Assembly (NCBI RefSeq): GCF_036880965.1
Contig: NZ_JBAJMV010000002.1
Span: 1 to 64,000, forward strand
Length of the DNA: 64,000 nucleotides
Direction: 5' to 3'
Source of the DNA: JAUASW01 sp036880965
GTDB lineage: Bacteria > Pseudomonadota > Gammaproteobacteria > Burkholderiales > Burkholderiaceae_C
The position numbers and the translations under genes are program-made. Below the pieces are notes generated by a model. It saw only the letters and a list, made by a program, of their open reading frames with translations, was not told where the DNA came from and did no database searches. Position 1 is the first letter of the stretch; each line of letters opens with the position of its first letter. Of the stretch, positions 59,151 through 64,000 are shown piece by piece.

Positions 59151-60572
59151 TCAGGCGGGGCGTGGGGCGGCTGGCAGCGGCTTGCCGCTGCGGGCCAACG
59201 CCTCGAATTCCTCGATAGGCACAGGGCGCGAGAACAGAAAGCCCTGGAAGATCCGGCAGCCCATGGCCTGCAAGGCCTGCAGCTGCGCATGGTTCTCCAC
59301 ACCTTCGGCCACCACTTCGAGACCGAGGTCCTCACCGAGGTGGACGATGGTGGCGGCGATCTTGGCTGCGCTCGCATCGCCAGGCAGGTCGCGCACAAAG
59401 CTCTGGTCGACCTTGATCTGATCCAGCGGCAGCAGCTTCAGATAGGCCAGCGAAGAAAAGCCGGTGCCGAAATCGTCCAGCGCCATGCGTATGCCCTGGC
59501 CGCGGATCTGCTCCATCTTGCTGCGCACGGCCTCGAAGTCCTCGACGAACATCGACTCGGTCAGCTCGAACTTGAGCGAGGCCGGCGGCGTCTCTGCTTC
59601 GTGCACGGTCCCCAGCAGCTTGGTGGTCGAGGCGCCGGAATAGAGCTGGGCCGAGCTGACATTGACGGACACGGTCAGCTGGCTCAGCACCGGATCATCT
59701 TCCCAGGCGTGCAGGGCCTTGCAGACGATGGCTGCGATCTGCTCGCCTGCCGGCACGATCAGGCCTGATCGCTCGGCCATCGGAATGAACTCGGCGGGCG
59801 AGACATAGCCCCGCTTGGAATGGCGCCAGCGCATCAGGGCTTCGGCACCGACGATGCGGCCATCCGCCGTGCACTGGGCCTGCAGATAGGCCTGGATTTC
59901 GCCGGTGGCCACGGCGCGGGCGAAATCGAGCTCGAGCGCCGAGGTTTCCTTGGCTTCGCGCAGCATGATGTCGATGATCATGAACAGCAGCACGGTGGCG
60001 CTGACCACGTTGATCACGGCGCCCACGCGCCGCTGCGCCTCGTTCATGAAGTGCTCGTGGGCCAGATCGACCGGCGCCATTGCCAGCACGGCGAAGCAGG
60101 TCAGCACGATGATCACCACGGCGGCGCGCACCGCAAAGCGCTCATGCTGCAGCAGGAACACGCTATAGACCGTCAAGGGAACCATGTAGAGGTGCAGCGT
60201 GCGCGGCGCCACCACGGTGGGTATGTCCGCCAGGCCGGCCACGGTCAGCAGAAAGCCCAGGCAGACAAAGAGAAAGATCATGCCTGCCAGGCGCACCTGC
60301 TTGCGCTGCACCAGCCACAGCACCAGGCCGGCCGATGCCGCCAGGCCCAGGTCCAGCACCGTCAGCCAGAGCTGGTTCTTCAAGGCGAAGAAGCTGGCCC
60401 AGAAGGCAATGGTGCCGATGGTGAACCAGCTGCCCGTGATCAGCATGCGCCGGCGGCGGCGATCAAAGGGCTGCGGCAGGGTGCCTTCCGCATTGTTGAA
60501 GCGTGCCAGCAGTTGAGCTGGCGATGGCCAGCTCGACAGCGGCCGGCCGATCCCAAGCGACTCTTCGAGCAT
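59151..60572 (-). CDS. Membrane-anchored EAL-domain c-di-GMP phosphodiesterase
   Basis: About 473 residues. Six or so membrane helices lie at roughly 45–215 with no recognised sensor family, then an EAL domain. The catalytic signature is intact: EALMRW, the Asn of SVNVSS, ELTES, LDDFGTGFSSLAYL, the IKVDQSFV lysine, AEGVEN and the QGFLFSRP end. Hydrolysis of c-di-GMP is therefore expected. No GGDEF domain is present. ATG 60572 has GGAAAGAG upstream; a longer start at 60662 adds 30 residues. It is transcribed divergently from fhs and converges on the hydrolase-like gene. Confidence 0.88.
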   Translation of the reverse strand: MLEESLGIGRPLSSWPSPAQLLARFNNAEGTLPQPFDRRRRRMLITGSWFTIGTIAFWASFFALKNQLWLTVLDLGLAASAGLVLWLVQRKQVRLAGMIFLFVCLGFLLTVAGLADIPTVVAPRTLHLYMVPLTVYSVFLLQHERFAVRAAVVIIVLTCFAVLAMAPVDLAHEHFMNEAQRRVGAVINVVSATVLLFMIIDIMLREAKETSALELDFARAVATGEIQAYLQAQCTADGRIVGAEALMRWRHSKRGYVSPAEFIPMAERSGLIVPAGEQIAAIVCKALHAWEDDPVLSQLTVSVNVSSAQLYSGASTTKLLGTVHEAETPPASLKFELTESMFVEDFEAVRSKMEQIRGQGIRMALDDFGTGFSSLAYLKLLPLDQIKVDQSFVRDLPGDASAAKIAATIVHLGEDLGLEVVAEGVENHAQLQALQAMGCRIFQGFLFSRPVPIEEFEALARSGKPLPAAPRPA

Positions 60573-60794
60573 GCTGCTGGCTCTTTCCCACGCCGAGGCG
60601 TGATGGACGCGAAATCTTTTGGTCTTGCCAGCAATGTCCGCGAGTCCTTGATGCCGCGTCATCCGTATATGCGCCTAGTTGTGCGAATTTCGCCCAATTG
60701 CGGGACCTGAGTGCTTGGCCATAATCGCGCGCAACCCCGCAATGCCGCGCGCTGTCTGGCGCGGCCCATCCCCACGAAGGATTGTTCCCAGCCC

Positions 60795-62453
60795 ATGCGC
60801 ACAGACATCGAGATCGCCCAGGCGGCGACGCTACAGCCCATCGTTCCCCTGGCCGTACGGCGCCTGGGAGTCCCCGAAGGGTCCTTGAGCCCCTATGGCC
60901 GGTACAAGGCCAAGCTCTCGCTGGAACAGATCGAGAAGCTGCAAGGCCGACCTGACGGTCACCTGGTGCTGGTCACCGCCATCACGCCCACGCCGCCGGG
61001 CGAGGGCAAGACCACCACGACAGTGGGCCTCGGTGACGCGCTGAACCACATCGGTCAGAACGCCATCATCTGCCTGCGCGAGCCTTCGCTGGGGCCCTGT
61101 TTTGGCATGAAGGGCGGTGCGGCCGGTGGCGGCCTTGCGCAGATCGTGCCGATGGAGGACATCAACCTCCACTTCACCGGCGACTTCCATGCCATCGCGC
61201 TGGCCAACAACCTGCTGGCCGCGCTGATCGACAACCATGTCCACCATGGCAATGCGCTCGGCCTGGATGTGCGGCGCATCGTCTGGCGCCGCGTGGTCGA
61301 CATGAACGACCGAGCCCTGCGTGAGATCACTGTCGCCCTCGGCGGCCCAGGCAATGGCTATCCTCGCGAAGACGGCTTCGACATCGTGGTGGCCTCCGAG
61401 GTGATGGCGATCCTGTGCCTGGCCACGTCGCTGGCCGATCTGAAGGAAAGGCTCGGTCGTATCGTGGTGGGCTACACGAGCAGCAAGTTGCCGATCACCG
61501 CGCGGCAGCTCAAGGCCGACGGCGCGATGGCCGCCCTGCTGAAAGACGCGCTGGCGCCCAACCTCGTGCAGACGCTCGAGGGCAATCCGGCCTTTGTGCA
61601 CGGCGGGCCGTTTGCCAATATCGCGCATGGCTGCAATTCGCTGATCGCGACCCAGACGGCGCTCAAGCTGGCCGACTACGTGGTGACCGAAGCAGGCTTT
61701 GGCGCCGACCTCGGTGCCGAGAAGTTCATCGACATCAAGTGCCGGCAGTCGGGCCTGCGCCCGGGCTGCGCCGTCATCGTCGCCACGGTGCGAGCCTTGC
61801 GCCATCATGGTGGCGCCTTGCAGGGGCTGGAGGCGCTGCAGGAGGGCCTGGCCAATTTGCGCCGCCATGTTGCCAATGTGCGCCTGCACTATGGCCTGCC
61901 GGCCATCGTCTCGATCAACCGCTTCGATGGCGACACGCCGGAAGAGATTGCAATGATCGAGCGTGAATGCGCAGCACTCGAAGTCCCCTGCGTGCTGGCC
62001 TCGCATTGGGCCGAAGGTGGGGCAGGTGCGGCCGAGCTGGCTCGCGAGGTGGTCAAAGCCTGCGCCAGCGGCGCGGCAAGGATGCAGCTGCTCTATGAAG
62101 ACGAACTGCCGCTGGACGAGAAGATCGCCGCGGTGGCGCGCAAGATCTATCACGCTGAATCGGTGGACTGGGAACCCAAGGCCCGTGCCCAGCTCGGCGA
62201 ATTGCAGGCCCTGGGCTTTGGCGGCCTGCCGGTCTGCATTGCCAAGACGCAGTACTCCTTCAGCAGCGACGCCAAGCTGCTGGCTGCACCCATCGGCCAT
62301 GCCTTGCGGGTGCGCGAGCTCAGGCTCAATGCGGGCGCTGGTTTTGTCACCGCCATCTGTGGCGACATCATGACGATGCCGGGCCTGCCAAAAGTGCCCG
62401 CGGCTGAGCGCATCGATGTCGATGCCCACGGTCGCATCAGCGGACTGTTCTGA
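60795..62453 (+). CDS. fhs: Formate–tetrahydrofolate ligase
   Basis: 552 residues. Makes 10-formyl-THF from formate, THF and ATP. LSPYGRYKAKLSLE, P-loop AITPTPPGEGKTTTTVGLGDAL, REPSLGPCFGMKGGAAGGG, HFTGDFHAIALANNLLAALIDNH and VTEAGFGADLGAEKF are the family blocks; the C-terminus is GFVTAICGDIMTMPGLPK. ATG 60795 gives the usual length. It could feed purN-type formyl transfer. Confidence 0.96.
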   Translation: MRTDIEIAQAATLQPIVPLAVRRLGVPEGSLSPYGRYKAKLSLEQIEKLQGRPDGHLVLVTAITPTPPGEGKTTTTVGLGDALNHIGQNAIICLREPSLGPCFGMKGGAAGGGLAQIVPMEDINLHFTGDFHAIALANNLLAALIDNHVHHGNALGLDVRRIVWRRVVDMNDRALREITVALGGPGNGYPREDGFDIVVASEVMAILCLATSLADLKERLGRIVVGYTSSKLPITARQLKADGAMAALLKDALAPNLVQTLEGNPAFVHGGPFANIAHGCNSLIATQTALKLADYVVTEAGFGADLGAEKFIDIKCRQSGLRPGCAVIVATVRALRHHGGALQGLEALQEGLANLRRHVANVRLHYGLPAIVSINRFDGDTPEEIAMIERECAALEVPCVLASHWAEGGAGAAELAREVVKACASGAARMQLLYEDELPLDEKIAAVARKIYHAESVDWEPKARAQLGELQALGFGGLPVCIAKTQYSFSSDAKLLAAPIGHALRVRELRLNAGAGFVTAICGDIMTMPGLPKVPAAERIDVDAHGRISGLF

Positions 62454-62476
62454 ACTTGTCGACGAAAAGGGGAGCC

Positions 62477-63007
62477 ATGTACAAGCGTCATTCCTTGCTG
62501 TTGATCCTTGCAGTGCTCGGGCTCACGGCCTGCGCCAGCAAGCCCGATACCGGCGCGCGTGTCGGTTCGGCTGCCGCCGCGCCGCTGAACGATCTGAATC
62601 TGGTCAAGGACAAGATTCCGCAGGCCTTGCTGGACGCCCAGGGGGCGCCGTACAAGCGGCCGGCAGACAGCAGCTGCACCGGCCTGCTGGCGGCGATACA
62701 GCCTTTGGACGAGGCGCTCGGCCCCGACATTGATGCGCCGTCGCAGCGGGCCGAGCAAGGGCTGGTTGAGAAGGGCGGTGAGGCTGCGGGTGACGCTGCC
62801 GTGGACGCCTTGCGGCGAACCGCCGAAGGCTTGCTGCCGTTCCGCGGCTGGCTGCGCAAGCTCAGCGGTGCGGAGCGCTATTCCAGGGAGGTGGCGGCGG
62901 CTGTCATGGCGGGCCGCTCGCGGCGTGCCTTCCTGAAGGGCATGGGCGCGGCGCAGTCCTGCCCGGTGCCTCCAGCAACTGCCGCATCGGCCGCCAGCCC
63001 GGCCTGA
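62477..63007 (+). CDS. Putative lipoprotein of unknown family
   Basis: 176 residues. A lipobox LTAC at residues 16–19 (ILAVLGLTACAS) predicts a lipid-anchored protein. The mature part includes NDLNLVKDKIPQALLDAQGAPYKRP, a single cysteine in SSCTGLLAAI, then a Glu/Arg-rich helical middle (AEQGLVEKGGEAAGDAAVDAL) and GWLRKLSGAERYSREVAAAVMAG. GGGGAG precedes the ATG. It follows fhs by 23 bases. I do not recognise the family; the regular KxxLLxA and LSGAERYS blocks suggest a conserved proteobacterial lipoprotein. Confidence 0.7.
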   Translation: MYKRHSLLLILAVLGLTACASKPDTGARVGSAAAAPLNDLNLVKDKIPQALLDAQGAPYKRPADSSCTGLLAAIQPLDEALGPDIDAPSQRAEQGLVEKGGEAAGDAAVDALRRTAEGLLPFRGWLRKLSGAERYSREVAAAVMAGRSRRAFLKGMGAAQSCPVPPATAASAASPA

Positions 63008-63143
63008 GCCTGCAGCGGCCCGTCGCCTGCATCTGCTGCCTGTCCCGGCCGCCATGCCTTGTGTCGTAGCTCGGCGGCGTAGGGGCGGGCCCCTCGCTAA
63101 CCTGCCGGCTTTTCAAGCGTCGAGCAAGGCGAGGGGTCGAGCA

Positions 63144-64000
63144 ATGTTGAGCATCCAGAACTTGGTGAAGGTGTACGGCGGCAAGCTGCGCGCGCTGGAC
63201 GGCGTTTCGCTGGAGCTGGGGCCGGGCGTGCTCGGCCTGATCGGCCACAACGGCGCCGGCAAGAGCACGCTGATGCAGATGCTGGCCACGCTCACCAAGC
63301 CCACCAGCGGCCGCATCCTGCTGGACGGCCAGTGCATCGTTGCCAAGCCCGAGCTGATGCGCCGCCGCCTGGGCTATCTGCCGCAGGACTTCGGCGTGTT
63401 CCCGCATCTCACGGCGCTCGAATTCCTGCAGTACTTCGCCGCGCTCAAAGGCGTGCGCGACCCGGCGCGCATTCGCCGCCTGCTGGAGCTGGTCAACCTG
63501 GCCGAGCAGGCCAACCGCCCGGCCATCGGCTTCTCGGGCGGCATGCGCCAGCGCCTGGGCATTGCCCAAGCCTTGCTGAACGACCCGGATGTGCTGATCG
63601 TCGACGAGCCCACCGCCGGCCTCGACCCTGAAGAGCGCCTGCGCTTTCGCAACCTGCTGGCCGAGATCGGATTTTCCAAGCTGGTGATCGTGTCGACCCA
63701 CATCGTCTCCGACGTCGAGAACATGGCCGAGCGCCTGGCCATCATGCGCCAGGGCAAGCTGGTGGACCTGGCGACGCCCGCGCAATTGCTGGAGCGCGCT
63801 CGCGGCCAGGTCTGGAGTGCGCAACTGGCACTTGACCACTATGAGGCGCTGCGCGGCCAGGGCATCCACATGCTGCAGGCGCAACGGCAGGGCGGCCTGA
63901 TCAACGCCCGCATGGCCCATGCCGAGCAACCCTGCGTTGGTGCGAGCGTCAGCGAACCGAGTCTGGAAGAAGCCTTGATGGCACAGCGCTATGCAGCGCA
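63144..64000 (+). CDS. ABC transporter ATP-binding protein (partial, runs off window)
   Basis: The first 285 residues are present. Walker A GHNGAGKSTLMQML, Q-loop LGYLPQDFGVFPHLTALEFL, signature FSGGMRQRLGIAQALL, Walker B VLIVDEPTAGLDPEE and H-loop STHIVSDVENMAERL are visible. The N-terminal module (1–about 220) resembles the NatA/CcmA-type exporter ATPases; a C-terminal extension follows to the window edge. GAGGGG precedes ATG 63144. Membrane partners presumably lie beyond 64000. Confidence 0.92.
   Translation, partial: MLSIQNLVKVYGGKLRALDGVSLELGPGVLGLIGHNGAGKSTLMQMLATLTKPTSGRILLDGQCIVAKPELMRRRLGYLPQDFGVFPHLTALEFLQYFAALKGVRDPARIRRLLELVNLAEQANRPAIGFSGGMRQRLGIAQALLNDPDVLIVDEPTAGLDPEERLRFRNLLAEIGFSKLVIVSTHIVSDVENMAERLAIMRQGKLVDLATPAQLLERARGQVWSAQLALDHYEALRGQGIHMLQAQRQGGLINARMAHAEQPCVGASVSEPSLEEALMAQRYAA

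Noticed and set aside
60831..62429. 532-codon minus-strand frame over fhs
   Set aside because: fhs is complete on the plus strand with all family blocks.

Overview
The window is high-GC (about 65%), densely packed bacterial chromosome. Gene content and synteny point to a betaproteobacterium of the order Burkholderiales, probably the Rubrivivax/Leptothrix/Roseateles side. The indicators are trxB–Crp-type regulator–ftsK–lolA–rarA, rimP–nusA–infB–rbfA–truB–typA, a DUF3717 domain (a mostly Burkholderiales family) and a PEP-CTERM protease. The taxonomic placement is inference from gene content; no rRNA gene is present.

Layout. 1–7.3 kb: the 3' tip of an IS110-type transposase and a GC-rich inverted repeat; a secreted M4 (thermolysin-type) protease; then a leftward operon of four genes joined by 4-base start/stop overlaps (NAD(P)-binding protein, beta-CASP nuclease, DUF4010 membrane protein, tRNA-modifying MnmC). 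7.3–16.6 kb: RNA helicase rhlE, an orphan peptide-binding protein, ettA, a Cpx-like trio (Spy-type chaperone, response regulator, sensor kinase) and a PEP-CTERM metalloprotease. 16.7–24.9 kb: trpS–DUF3717/DUF1289 fusion–MATE operon, purN, DUF1345/DUF1653 pair, an RsmB-type rRNA methyltransferase, a fatty-acid desaturase, a DUF3016 protein, and rpmB–rpmG. 25–33 kb: trxB, Crp/Fnr regulator, ftsK, lolA, a CPA2 antiporter, rarA.

33–41 kb is the most interesting metabolic neighbourhood. It holds livHMGF without a binding-protein gene and preceded by a terminator-containing leader. Convergent to it are a leucine/valine-type dehydrogenase and a 2-oxoglutarate/Fe dioxygenase of the family that includes isoleucine hydroxylase. 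The dioxygenase is translationally coupled to a plant-type [2Fe-2S] ferredoxin reductase. These could together take up and convert branched-chain amino acids. 41–48.3 kb: rhomboid protease, tRNA-Leu(CAA), cysM–Nudix–tusA-like, tRNA-Ser(GGA), slipin/NfeD pair, an inducible-type amino-acid decarboxylase and fabI. 48.3–57 kb: the rimP–nusA–infB–rbfA–truB–typA translation operon, with a good sigma70-like promoter and an internal terminator. 57–64 kb: EamA transporter, a 3-hydroxyisobutyryl-CoA-hydrolase-like enzyme, a membrane EAL phosphodiesterase, fhs, an orphan lipoprotein and the start of an ABC ATPase cut by the window edge.

Most genes are ordinary housekeeping genes. I see no CRISPR array, prophage, complete transposon or recognisable defence island. 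The better leads are regulatory RNA-like structures (upstream of livH, of the ferredoxin reductase and of rhlE, and between infB and rbfA), the branched-chain amino-acid/dioxygenase cluster, the four-gene coupled RNA/tRNA operon, and the DUF3717–DUF1289 fusion.
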